From positions 4,997,001 to 5,061,000 of the forward strand of contig NC_086382.1 in the NCBI RefSeq assembly GCF_036588685.1: a DNA stretch of 64,000 bases, in the 5' to 3' direction. The position numbers were made by a program, and so were the translations under genes. The notes beneath the pieces are model-generated. The model saw only the letters and a list, made by a program, of their open reading frames with translations. It had not been told where the DNA came from and did not search any database. The DNA comes from Mytilus trossulus. Taxonomy: Eukaryota > Mollusca > Bivalvia > Mytilida > Mytilidae. Positions 41,091 to 53,034 of the stretch are shown in pieces (position 1 is the first letter of the stretch; each line of letters opens with the position of its first letter).

Positions 41091-41934
41091 TTTTATGTGT
41101 TGATTGCTAATGTAATTTTCAGTTTTGCAAGTGTACATGATTTCCAATTGATGGAAAAGAATTTAATGCCATTTTTCTTCCTTTTTAAATGCCCAGAACA
41201 TATTCAACTGTTTAAGGAAAGAAGAAAAAATAAGGAAGACAGAAGCAGGTCCAGAAATCCCTTGACCCTCCTTTGCCCGTATGTTTATCTTTCTGTCAAA
41301 TATTTCTTGGCTTCTATGAAAGGGAATGATTTAATATTTGTTCTGCAGATTGATAATTTTGAGTTGTAGTAATTTTAAGCAACTAATGTGTAGTAACATC
41401 CTTTTTGCTAATATTTTGAAATTTTACAACACTCATCATACAAGAAAATTTCTGTCAAACTTTTCTTGGCTACTTTTAAAGTGAATGATTTCAATATTTG
41501 GTTTCGGAACGAACAGTTATGCTCAGGTATACAAGTCAGGTTACCTCAATCAATTGCATGCAATGATGCACATCAAGCATTATTATTGATCTTGTTGAAA
41601 CTTACAAAGAGGTTGAACATTCTACAACTTACATTTGTTATATTTGTGTCTTATTGCAATAAAACATGGATGTTCGAATTGTCCTAAACTTTAGATGGGG
41701 TTTGTAGTTGGCCTGTTGCAAGGCAAAATTTCTAACCCTATCAAACATGCCTTTATTTCCAAGTGGCAGACCAAATTTCTCGCCCTTCATTCCTGTCAAA
41801 TTGCTATGCAGAACCTTCCAATTTTGTAAGTAAATTTGCTTTCATCCTGAATATGCATGAAATATTTGCCACTGGACTTTTTCATGTAACTGATTGTCAC
41901 ACCCAACCCTAGAAATGACATAAATTCCTGTGTG

Positions 41935-42435
41935 TTACACATGTTACTGGAGCAGAGCAATATTACTAAATGTAACATGGTAACTTGTTGACACACCTGT
42001 TCACAGGGGTGACACATGTTCATGTGACATATTTGTAACTGGAGTAAGAAAATGTTGTAGCTATATATACATGTATATCGGATTTGGCACGTTGTTACAT
42101 CTTTCTTGTTGTCCCACCTGTTCAGTGAGGTGACACATGTTCCTGAGTGTTACAATGTTTACATGGTACCGGTTGCAATACCTGTTCCTTGAGGTGACAC
42201 AGGTTTTGAGTGTTACATGTTAACAACACCTCAGGCGATTTTGGCAAAAACAGTTAACAAAAAATGCAAAAATGTTGATGATAACAGTGAACATCTTAAA
42301 TTGATCTCAGATAACAATTAACAACACCTTGAAAAGGGTCATAATAAAACACAAAAAAAGGTTAACACAAAAAGGTATTGCCCCTTATACTGTGTGTTAC
42401 ACGGTTGTCATACATATTCTAGGAGTCTGGACACA
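41935..42435. repeat. Degenerate tandem repeat around GGTGACACATGTTC
   Basis: Blocks of the form CACCTGTTCANNGNGGTGACACATGTTC followed by GTGTTACA recur at about 41993, 42115 and 42187, with weaker matches at the edges. Each block is a partial inverted repeat of itself (ACCTGTTC, GGTGACAC). No coding frame. Confidence 0.5.
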
Positions 42436-42764
42436 TGTTACAATTATTTGATGTAAATGTAACGTTTAATTGAATGATAATTAATAAATGAAAATCAAGA
42501 TGATAGACTTTAGTGTTGATTGAATAGTGTCCTTTGTCTAGTGTTATATATTACATGCACATCAGGATGAGACCAAATTTATTTTCATATGAAAAAAGAA
42601 CCCTTGTTTGTACGAAACTGACATTTTGAGCCTAGGGTGTGTTTTACAAACTGTCCATGCATAGCAGAGAAACAGCTAATACCGATTTTAGGAATTATAC
42701 CACTAGATCACCGAAAACATATTATATATGATTAATTTGCAAAGGCATGTATATTGGAAAAAAT

Positions 42765-42895
42765 ACTATAAAAGAAGATGTGGTATGATTGTCATTGAGG
42801 CAACTCGCTTCAAGAGACCAAATGACACAAATTAACAACTATAATAGGTCACCGTTTGGTCTTCGACAATGACCAAAGCCCATATCGCAGTCAGC
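42765..42895 (+). repeat. SINE-like repeat copy
   Basis: It is a clear family member: AAAGAAGATGTGGTATGATT, CATTGAGGCAACTCGCTTCA, GACCAAATGACAC and CTTCGACAATGACCAAAGCC. Confidence 0.6.
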
Positions 42896-43183
42896 ATTAA
42901 AGGGTTTGGGTTTGGGTTATACACAAGGGCTAGCTTTATACGGTATTGTGTCATACAATTCTTGTCCTGAAGATGCATATTAATCTGCCGCTGGATGAAC
43001 AGCCATTCATCATCATCATCATCATCAAAAATTAATCGATTGCTAAAACTGGTAACGGTCGGTGGGAAATATTTCATGTATGTTCAGGATAAGAACAAAT
43101 TTAAAACAATACACCTAACAGATAGATCATGTAATGAGGTTTTACTATGATAATGTCTGAAAAGTTGAACTACCACAAAAAAA

Positions 43184-43712
43184 AGGCTCTCTGTGTCGCT
43201 AACCTTGGTCTATGTGAATATTAAACAAAGGAAACAGATGGATTCATGGCGAAATTGTGTTTTAGTGATGGTGATGTGTTTGTACATCTTACTTTACTGA
43301 TCATTCTTGCTGCTTACAATTATCTCTAGATCTATAATGTACTTGGCCCAGTAGTTTCAGTGGAAAATGTTAGTAAAAAATTACAAACTTTATGAAAATA
43401 GATCTTGACCTGATAAACCATTTCACTCCCTAGTCAGATTTGCTCTAAATGCTTTGGTTTTTGATTTATAAGCCAAAAACTTCATTTCCCCCTATGTTTT
43501 ATTTTTAGCAGTGGCGGCCATCTTTGTTGGATGGCCGGGACGGTTTTAAACTAGATACTGGCCCAATGATAATTGTGGCCAAGTTTGGTTTGATTTGACC
43601 CAGTAGTTTCAGCTAGAGGAGAAGATTTTCGTTAAAGTTAACGACGACGGACGATGGACGCAAAGTGGTGGGAAAAGCTCACGTACTTTGCCCTTCGGGC
43701 CAGGTGAGCTAA
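43184..43712 (-). mobile_element. Short minus-strand copy of the hairpin-ended repeat
   Basis: On the minus strand it begins AGCTCACCTGGCCCGAAGGG and ends at GACCAAGG...GCGACACAGAGAGCC, the same two ends as 55756-58020. It is about 530 bp, carrying only one core unit, whereas the other copy has four. Confidence 0.75.
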
Positions 43713-44169
43713 AAAGGAAGAGTTAATTGAAAACGACCGAAAGCCATGCACTGAGAAGGCCACCTGGCTACGGATCAATCAAAGAGTTGGCAAGAGTTTT
43801 TTCTGTTGGTCGCAATGAGACTAAGAGTGACCATATTTCTATTCCCCTATCACCTTTGGGCTCCTAAATGACGAATTATTGATTGTGTCTCAGTGGCAGA
43901 TCCAGTCATTTTAATCGAGGGTGGGGGTGGGGGTATGTAACCATATGTCCAAATTCAAAAGCATTGGTCGTTTTAAATTAAAAGGTTACAGTGTTCAAAC
44001 ACCTTGATCCCCCACTGTGTCTTCTATTTGTATACTTGACTGCACGCATGTTGACGTGCATGTATATGCATGCAGCGTGATGTATCTAGTTCTTAAAATC
44101 GTACTTACAAGCAAGGATTGATTTTGTAAGGGAGCTACAATTGTGTATTTAGGGGGCTAGGATGCTGAA

Positions 44170-44480
44170 AGTTTGTTAAAGGTAGGACAGGAGTTAAAAA
44201 AAAAAAGGCATGATGAACAATTAACTTGTGACAAAAAAAGCAGGGTGATAATTTATGTAAAATGATCAGTCACGATAAACTAATAAAAAGGCAGGACAGA
44301 AAATACAAATTAATAAAGCAGGACAACATTTTCATCCTGGGAGGTTTTAGTTAAAAAAAAAAAAAGGCAGGATGAGCACTGACTACCGTGACAATAAAAA
44401 AAAGAGTAGGATATGACAATTTATTTAAGAAAAACCCGTTAGGCATGATAAACTAATAAAAATAGGCACTACCGAATAGA
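44170..44480 (+). repeat. Two-unit degenerate tandem with AAAAAAAGGCAGGATGA
   Basis: Segments starting GTTAAAAAAAAAAAGGCATG (44191) and GTTAAAAAAAAAAAAAGGCA (44351) are followed by similar order: GTGACAA, AGTAGGATA-like, GATAAACTAATAAAAA. Period about 165 bp. No coding. Confidence 0.45.
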
Positions 44481-45149
44481 GTGAAACCTCAATTAAAATG
44501 ACAGGACATAGCAACGATTACAACAGAAAAATGCAGGACAACATTTTTCATCCGACTTAGCCTAACATTGCCTAATACACCGGCAAAACAATTCGCCTTT
44601 TCAGAATCTAAATCCTATGGATATAAATATTTAAAAGGGCGATACGTCTTTGGGACGAAAGGACACAATACTGGGTACGCTTGTTTCTTCGCAGAAGTCC
44701 GCCATGTTGGAAATAATGTGGTTATAAATAATCTTAGGTTTCTAAAAGGTGTGAACATTATCGAGAATATAAAAGTTACAACATATTTATATAATTACAT
44801 TGCCCACAATTCACATTTAGTTCCCTATATCGAAAATATATTTCTTGGTTCAGATTCCAGAGGCAAAAATGTTTACCTTTTACACGGGACCCGGGGCCGG
44901 GTGTTATCTTAGATTCTGGAAATAAAAAGTAAAACACACCTTTGACATCCAAGACTAAAATAGGTACAAATCTCAGATTATGTATATATGCACTATTCGT
45001 GCTAATATGCAACTCAAACGGCTTTTACAAATTATCTCCCTTTAAACAAAAATCCTCATCTATAGACTAGTCCTTGGCTTAGAAATACACCTTCTTTTTC
45101 TTCTTCCATATAAGAGTTGGGTTCCTTGAATAAAACGTTTAAACTCTAT

Positions 45150-45210
45150 CGCTATTTGTCCGCCATTACTGGATATCACACAGCTTCCCGTAAAATTTTG
45201 ACGTCATAAA
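45150..45210 (+). promoter_or_regulatory. Candidate promoter of the zinc-finger gene
   Basis: A perfect TGACGTCA (45199-45206) lies 35 bases after CCGCCATTACTGG (YY1-like). This resembles the site pair in front of ALDH16A1. It is 1.4 kb upstream of the start codon, which fits a leader exon joined to the acceptor ending 46620. There is no direct evidence for the transcription start. Confidence 0.3.
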
Positions 45211-46394
45211 ACAAAATATCTGATGCCACAATGAAAAAGTGATTGTTGTATGCGTCAAAAGGTCAATCAGACGTTTCAACTGGCCGAGTAGGCTTATAGA
45301 GATAAGGTGTATACAGGGACTAAGCAAGGATTTGTATTAAAGTAATCTCACTATACAAATCCTTGGACTAAGCTAGTATTCATGGTTCTTTAAAAGTGTT
45401 CCATATCTGATATACATGATATATATGGCATCGACTCTGTCAAATGATTTAAATTCAAACAAATTCACACTAAAGGCGATTTTTCCATGGAAACGTTTTA
45501 CAAAACAAAGTATTAATTTTTTGGGGGAATAAGTACAAAAATGTATTTAAATAAAGAACATGAGTAGTCACTAGTCGGTAGTATAACAGTGAGCTGTTCA
45601 TAAGTCTTAAATCTATTCTAGAGAGAAAATAAATTTGGGTTACTAACCAAAACTGAGGGAAACACATCATCTGCAAGAAGAAAACAATTTGGAACAAAAG
45701 AAACATATAAGTTACAAACACCAACATATATAGATAAACAAACTATTTGATAACAGAGACAGAATAGGACCTTTATCGGGACTCTAGGATCCGGTGTTTT
45801 TAAGCTTTTAAATTTCGGAAAAATTTGGTTGATTGCACAGGTAATCACTAAAGCATGGCTGAAGCAGCCCCCCTCTTAGAACAATCAGTGCCCCCTCCTA
45901 CTCCTTTTGACAATTTCTATATCTGCCACTTTTGTATGCCTGTGCATGTAAAAATAGGAAAATAATTAGAAAACAATTAGGTCATGTAAAAACAATGATG
46001 TTCAAGATATTGATTTTTAAATCTAAAAAGTGATATTTTTTTTGGCGAAAATGTAAAATCACACATTACTGTATCCATTAAAAACTAAATATATATAGAT
46101 GAAATTATTCTTAACAAAATCACACACTTAAATAACAATGAATATTTATGTTGAGAAAAAAAAATATGTTTGTAAGTCTATACATCTTTGAAAGTTGATA
46201 AAGTTAAAAGAAAAGCACTTAAAAGTAGTGTCCTGCTTTTAAAATCCAGTGGTTCTTTTCATAAAAAAAATTAAGTGTAAAATTACTTGGGACGTTTCAG
46301 TGTAACTAAGTTTTTTTTATAAAAAAAATTGCTGAATTTAAAGGCTCATTCAGAAAAATAAAACATTTTGCTGACATTGTTGATATACTGCCTA

Positions 46395-46527
46395 CCCAAT
46401 GAATGATTGTAATGTTTTATGTTTCTTTAATCACTCTGTAATGTTTATGTCATGTTGTAATTAATGTTATGCTCTTAATGGGGCCTTTAATTTGGAAAAT
46501 AAAAATATTGTATTGTATTGTAATACA
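46395..46527 (+). mobile_element. 3' end of a non-LTR retrotransposon, (ATTGT)n tail
   Basis: GGGGCCTTTAATTTGGAAAATAAAAA is followed by three ATTGT repeats. The core matches the minus-strand element at 1896-2010, which has an ATTCT tail. Only the 3' end is present. Confidence 0.5.
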
Positions 46528-46656
46528 GTAGGAACAATAAATATACATTAGTCTCATGCCATTTATTTAGCTGCTTGACTTCGTTGTAAAAAATATATAT
46601 TTCCTTGTTTTTAAATTTTAGATAGATGAAGAATCAACAACAATAACTGCACAGCC

Positions 46657-49600
46657 ATGGAAACAGACACATTAGAAGAACTTGATAAAGACCAGTTCCT
46701 TGAATATGTAATTATAAAGTTAAAACTATGGTTTGAATCATAGAACCCTAACTGTTTAGGCTCTAACAGTAATAGTCATCTAATAGTGCAGTACTTGAAA
46801 GGGATTTTGTTTCACAAATAACTTGTTGTCAATGAGACAAATCAAATATACAAATTTTGACCAATTCATGCTTTATTGAAATATTCAAAGTTTAACCAAT
46901 ATTTTATTAATGCAACTACAATAACTTGACTTGAGACTAATATGAAATAAATAGAATGTAATAAAATAATCAGGTACCATATTCATGTACATTTTGTACA
47001 TGTATCATTAACATATACAAAATGTACATGTACCATGTAGTATGTACATGTATTGTGTTTTAAACAACATGACTAGCAATTGATATATTAAAGAATCAAA
47101 TATTGTACATTTTGTATAGCATTTACAAATTACTTTTGTACTAAATAAAGATTTTTAAACAAATGTATGATAAATTGTTATACTCTGTTTTTTTAATTTT
47201 TTTTTAGTCAAGGTTAACAACAAATAAAATGCTACTAGCTGTCACACTGGAAACTGGTACCATGACAATGACTTCTTTTGCTTCACAGCTTGGGAACAGC
47301 TTTCTACAGCAGAGTGTGCAGTATGCAGGAGTAGATTTTCTAGATGAACTTCAGGAGTTTCTGTCAGGTGAAAAATAAAAATTATACCAGAGAAAACTTA
47401 GTTAAGGTTTGAAGTGGGGTGTGGGTGGGTATAGGAATCAACTTACTTTTGAGTCATACATTTTAATGTGTCAGCTTTCCATGCTTTCAGTATGAAATGT
47501 TTTACACACATACTCAAAAGACAGGTTTATACTAGTGTTTTTCTGTCAGTCCAATGTAATTTTTGTCACATATTTCTCAGACACTGTAATCATGATAATT
47601 TGGAGCTTTCTGAAATAGTTTTAATGTAAGCATTCTTAACTTTGTGTCACAGTGATGCATTTTCACTTAATTCTACAACAAATTCACATTTACCTTGTTT
47701 TATGACTTAGTATGCATATAAATATGTAAAAAATGTTTGTCACTATTTTCTTAGGAGCTACAAATCAGACCTTGCTGTCATTTGGTATGAAGCATCATTT
47801 GGTCGCTTGTTAAAGTCATGTTTGCAGAATACTTATGTCATCTTTTAATATGTTAATAATGAAAACAGACTGAAATTACAATTACAACAAGACCAACCTT
47901 CACCAACACTCCTAATAAAAACCTATGTAATCTGATCCTGATCGATGGCCTTGACTAGGTATGGGCACAAAACACATATGTAACAAAGCTATGTAATCTG
48001 ATCCTGATCGATGACCTTGACTAGGTATGGGCACAAAACACATATGTAACAAAGCTATGTAATCTGATCCTAATCGATGACCTTGCCTAGGTATGGGCAC
48101 AAAACACATATGTAACAAAGCTATGTAATCTAATCCTAATCGATGGCCTTGACTAGGTATGGGCACAAAACACATATGTAACAAAGCTATGTTATCTGAT
48201 CCTAATCGATGGTCTTGACTAGGTATGGGCACAAAACACATATGTAACAAAGCTATGTAATCTAATCCTAATCGATGGCCTTGACTAGGTATGGGCACAA
48301 AACACATATGTAACATGAACAGCATAGTAGAAATTATGATCCTGATGGTCTCGACTAGATACAGACACAAGATACATTGGGTTTTAACCAGTATTATGTC
48401 TACACATACCTCCTTCTTTGCCTATAAAGACAATGCATGTGTTGGATAGACACCATATATATACAATGATATATAGCCTTTTAGTGAAGCAATCACTAGT
48501 GACCAATCAATTATTAATCAATGTATTTTGTAAAACTAAACATAGTAAAAAATCCTGCATAATACAGCTACCAAAATGATGACTATTATAAATATTTTAT
48601 GCTAAAAACTATTTTTTTAAATATCTGACTGTAATTTAAAAACCAGATTCAAAATTGCTGTTTAAACTACTAGCAGAAAGGTACAATTTGTCCAGTTATT
48701 TTAAATAGATAAGTCTTTACTGTTTTCTGATGATTTACAATTTATATATTATTATATTTCAGACTACTATAAAACTAAGAAACTGAAAATAGAGAATAAA
48801 CTGTTGAAAGATGATAGCAATGATGAGGACCGAAAGAAAACAGTAAGAGACAGAAAGAGAAAGCAAGAGGGTTCACCACTCATAACAGACAAAAAGCAAA
48901 AAGTGGCAGAAAAAGACCTCAAATTAATGTCTCCAAATAAAGGTATTTATGATAAAGTACTGTACATGTGATATTTAGACCAAAAATGAACAAAACCAAT
49001 TAATATGCATTTTAATAGCAAGTTATAAATACCTGAAATGACAAATGTAAAACAAGTATAACATGAAACTGGTTTTCTTTTCCGGACCATTATTAAAAAG
49101 AAAACTAGGAAACTGGCTTTGAAAATTTGAAACAAATCCTTTGAGGGACATGCGACACCATTTAACCACATTTCGTTTCATAAAAATAAAACAATAAACA
49201 CACCTATATAAATTAGTTCATTGTTGCAATCAACCAATGATTGATTTTCTGTTTAAGTAGCAAGTTTAAGGTGAATTCCAAATATTGTCTAAAGTCCAAG
49301 AAACACGAAAAAAGAAAAATAGATTGATGAAATCTAATTGTATATCTTTCTACAATGATGAATTTTAATCACCATAATTTTTATTGTTTTTAGCAAAATG
49401 CTAAAAAATAAGGGCTGCAAGCAGAAAACCTGAAATATAATGGTTTTGAATTATTTTACAACTATTTTACCTTGGTTGACCTATTGAATAACAGAAACAT
49501 ATACAAAAGCTTGAAATATATGGTCCTTTTCTACAATTCTATACTATACCCACAATACATTGTACCAATATTGTGACTTTTTACTTTGTCGGACAGTTAT

Positions 49601-52600
49601 GGTCAATATTGACAGTATGCAAGACAAATTGCAAGAAGGTTGAACAAGATTGTCAAATGTTTTATTTCATAATATATTTTTATTATACTTTTCAGACATG
49701 ACAAGACTTACATCCATTCAAACAGATAATGGAATGTCAAGAAGTGGAAGGAAAATAAGAACACCAAAATGGTTGCTGGGAAATGAAATATCAGGATCAA
49801 CGGGGAACGAGAAAACTTCAAATGTCGCCTTTACAAAATCTAGGTTGAATGAATCAGCTGATCAAATACAGAGTTCAGTTTCCAGGACAAGTTCAGTTCT
49901 TAAAAATGTAAATAAATCAGAAGCAACGAAGGAAAAAATAATTCCAAACAAAACTTATCTTTTGAAAAAAATCGTGAAAGAAATTAAAGTTGAGATCAAG
50001 AATAAAGACACCAGTCAGGAAAGCAATAAAAATAACAATAAGAAGGAAATTGCAGATAGTAAAAATAAGCAGGATGTCAACAGTGGACAGTACACCAAGA
50101 CAAATAATAATACTCTAGACACTAAAGATAATGGAAATACACAAAATGACAAGAACATAAACAGTGCACAGCACAATGAAGATGATGAGATTGACCAAGA
50201 GATCAAAGGTTTAGGCAAAGTACAGGGTAATAAGGTCACTATAAATGAAAAAGATATCAAAGTAGACATGGTAGAAAGCTGTGAAAAAGAGGCTAATGAT
50301 AAAAACAAAATGAATAACATTCCAGTGGAGGACAATGGACACGACGAAAACCATATAGACAATGGACACGACGAAAACCATAAAGACAATGGACAAGACG
50401 AAAACTATAAAGACAATGGACAAGACGAAAACTATAAAGACAACGAACACGAGAAATTAAAATCAAATGATTATGATGAAAAACTTTTGCATTGGGCTTA
50501 TGGGGTTGCAATCGACTGTGAAGACAAAATGAAAGATAACAAGGGAATCTTTAAATGCCGAAAGTGTGACAAGGAAATGTCATCTCCATTGGAAAGGGTT
50601 CAACATGAAGTAAATGAACACAACTTTATTGTAATGTTGAAAATGAAAGATCACTGTGCTAAACCATATAAATGTCCTTTATGTAGAAGATGTATGAAGT
50701 TTGAAGAATCTATGCGTACTCATATTGTTGAGCACGCTACTGCAGATGTAACAGACCTCACTTGTAGTGTTTGTAAATTACAATTTATTAATAAATTACG
50801 GTTGCGAGATCATATGTTAACGCATGGAGAGGCAAAATTTCCCTGTCCGAACTGTGGAAAGAAGTTTCGGATGAAGAAATATGTCCGTCGTCATATGATC
50901 GAAAGCTGCTGTTCAAAATTTTCAGCTGATAAAAATGAAGAATGTGAAAATGAGCTACCAGCCCAAGCAGATACTAGCAAAGACAGAAATTTAGCAGTTA
51001 ATAATTCATCTGAAGATGTTACTGTAATGAGGGTCAATGATAATGGAAGTCAGATTATGACTGGTCAAATGGACAGCGTATCGGTATTAAAGAATGAAGA
51101 TTCATTGGATAAACATTTTGCTGCTGGTGGGGATGCAGAAACTTCAGATTTGTCGTGTGATAAATCGTCTTTGAAATTGAACAGTGATGAAATATTTGCT
51201 GATGAAAATGAGCAGGCTAAAGAGAACATTATATCATCTTCCCCACTAACCTGTGAGATTTGTCAAGAAACATTTATGAAGAAGTGGAATTTGCAACGTC
51301 ATATGTTTCGAAAACATAGTAATGAAGATTTTCAGTGTGAAGTTTGTCAGCAAACTTTCAAGAAAAAGTTTGCTTTGAATAATCACTTGGTACGAGAACA
51401 TAATTATGACAAAGACTTTAAAGTCATATGTTCTAAGGCTGAGGTACAAAGTGAAAAATTCAAATGTAGAGAATGCAATGAAATATTCTTTTCTGCAATG
51501 GAAAGAGTTCGTCATGAGCTTTATGATCATGAATTAGCAGTTCTTGAGAGGTACACTGGACCTGCTAAAAAAGGGAAATTTAAATGCCCCATTTGTAAAA
51601 ATAAAAGAGAGACTGTTGAAAGCATGAAATCACACATTCGTGATCACTTTGAAACTGATGTCAGTGAATTAACATGTAGTGTTTGTAAGTTGCAATTCAA
51701 AACTAAAAACAGACTTCAAAATCATTTACCAATACATAGTGAACCAAAGTATCCGTGTCAGAAATGTGGTAAAAAGTTTCGTATGCTGAAATATGTCAAA
51801 AGACATATGCTTGAAACACATAAAATTGCAGGAACTCCACTTAAAAAAGGGAAACAAGACTGTGAAAAGACTAAAGAAATAAAGAAGCAAAAGAAAACAC
51901 CAGGAATTTGTGAAGTTTGTGGGAAAGTATTTTCTTCACTTGCGTCAGCTTTACAGCACAGATCAGTTCATACCCAAGAAAGAAAACATTCATGTAAAGT
52001 TTGTCAGAAAAGATTTCGATTAAAATCTGCTCTTCGTAATCACATGAGACTACATCAAGACAATAAAGACTTTGTTTGTGAAGTGTGCGGAATGTCATTC
52101 AAGATGACACAAGGATTGCGAATGCATCGACTTCGGTACCATGAAAGAGTACAGTATAAGTGTGATCATTGTAACAGGAAGTTCAAATGTATAGGCGGCA
52201 AAAAGTATCATTTTCTGAAAGAACACAGAGAAATTGCTGAGCTGGCAGGATTAAAAATGTATCCATGCAATTTTTGCGATCGTATTTCATCTAGTCACCA
52301 GGAATTCTTACGACATGAGAGTTCACACATTGATAATAAGATACATGTTTGTGACCTTTGCAATAACAGATTTCCAACAATTTCACAGCTGAATGAACAT
52401 AAAAAGTCACATTTTGGCAGACAGAAGAATTACATGTGCTTAATCTGCTCATTTAAGGCAAGCTCGCCATATAAAATAAGGCGTCATCTTGCCTCCACAA
52501 AACATCTTGAAAATTGTTCAGCTAAAGGTTATAATTCAATAGCAGCAATGAACATGGATGATCCTGATATTGTTAAAGTACCGACTAAGTGTGAAAGACG

Positions 52601-52955
52601 ATTGTCTGAAAATGACGTTAAAAACGAGGATGAAAATTTATCGACAGACTTTAGTGTTTCTGTAGTAAATGAACAAAAATTACTTAATCAGGTAGATATT
52701 TCAGTAGGAGAAGATGGGAATTCTCAGACTGAAGATAGTGTTGTAGAGGTCAAATATGTAGAAATTCCATACAACATAGGAGAAGGCTCTCATATTATTT
52801 ATTCAGAGGATAATAATTTGGTCTATAGAGTTATTGAAGATGGTGAAACGGGCAGTTTAGTTGAAGGGGAAAATACTATTATTTACGATACCTCAATAAA
52901 TCAAGCTGTGGAATCCATTTTAAAACTACAACAAAGCTCACCAACGAATTTATAA
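46657..52955 (+). CDS. Seventeen-finger C2H2 zinc-finger protein, 4 coding exons
   Basis: Exons 46657-46707, 47208-47367, 48763-48942 and 49696-52955 join in phase to 3651 nt (1216 residues). A further acceptor ending 46620 marks an untranslated leader exon. Residues 1-130 (METDTLEELDKDQF...) are a helical-looking region I do not recognise. Residues 131-415 are low-complexity Lys/Asn/Asp/Glu, with a 9-residue repeat (DNGHDENHK type, four copies). Seventeen Cys2His2 motifs lie between about 417 and 1067, in clusters of four, six and seven. Fingers 1-4 and 7-10 are an ancient duplicate of one block (both have LTCSVCKLQF and CGKKFRM-KYV-RHM). Finger 4 ends HMIESC instead of His-x3-5-His. The tail is acidic. 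C2H2 arrays usually bind DNA in the nucleus. There is no KRAB, BTB, ZAD or SCAN domain. I cannot name an orthologue, so no symbol is given. Confidence 0.92.
46970..47055. repeat. TACATGTA palindrome cluster
   Basis: TACATTTTGTACATGTATCA and ACAAAATGTACATGTACCAT form a hairpin with about 20-bp arms, and another TATGTACATGTATTG follows. It lies in the first coding intron of the zinc-finger gene. Confidence 0.5.
47923..48375. repeat. 66-bp tandem array, six copies plus one decayed
   Basis: Units begin CTATGTAATCTGATCCTGAT at 47923, 47989, 48055, 48121, 48187 and 48253, with a diverged seventh to about 48375. Point differences between units include CTGATC or CTAATC, and GGCC, GACC or GGTC. Because 66 is divisible by three, the minus strand stays open for 152 codons with a 22-residue repeat (LLHMCFVPIPSQ). 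I take this as a by-product of the period. The array is intronic (intron 2 of the zinc-finger gene). Confidence 0.9.
50331..50438 (+). repeat. 27-bp in-frame coding repeat in the zinc-finger gene
   Basis: Four units encode DNGHDENHI, DNGHDENHK, DNGQDENYK and DNGQDENYK, followed by a partial DNEHEK. The last two are identical in DNA. It sits in the disordered linker before the first finger and is probably variable in length. Confidence 0.9.
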
Positions 52956-53034
52956 TTTATTTTTTGTGAAGATAATTATAAGAATCAAATAACCCTACAA
53001 TAACGAAAATTCTAATTTTGTTTATTTTCTATTA

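Larger units (their letters stand above)
38454..46656. other. Intergenic interval between ALDH16A1 and the zinc-finger gene
   Basis: The first part should be ALDH16A1 3' UTR; an AATAAA lies at 38549-38554. I find no conserved coding sequence. It holds a 210-bp TIR element, several dispersed repeats, a degenerate tandem at 41935-42435, a minus-strand copy of the hairpin-ended element (43184-43712), a CRE-bearing candidate promoter (45150-45210) and a retrotransposon 3' end (46395-46527). An acceptor (TTTTAG, ending 46620) shows that an untranslated leader exon of the zinc-finger gene lies upstream. Confidence 0.6.

Noticed and set aside
44568..44912. 114-codon plus-strand frame
   Set aside because: No domain or splice support. 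It sits next to repeats and lacks any conserved motif I can recognise.
47912..48370. 152-codon minus-strand repeat protein
   Set aside because: It is probably a by-product of a 66-bp period, with no splice context or homology. Kept only as a finding to check.
50015..50511. Minus-strand hydrophobic frames opposite the zinc-finger linker
   Set aside because: They are the antisense of Lys/Asn/Asp-rich codons, which always reads as Phe/Leu/Val.
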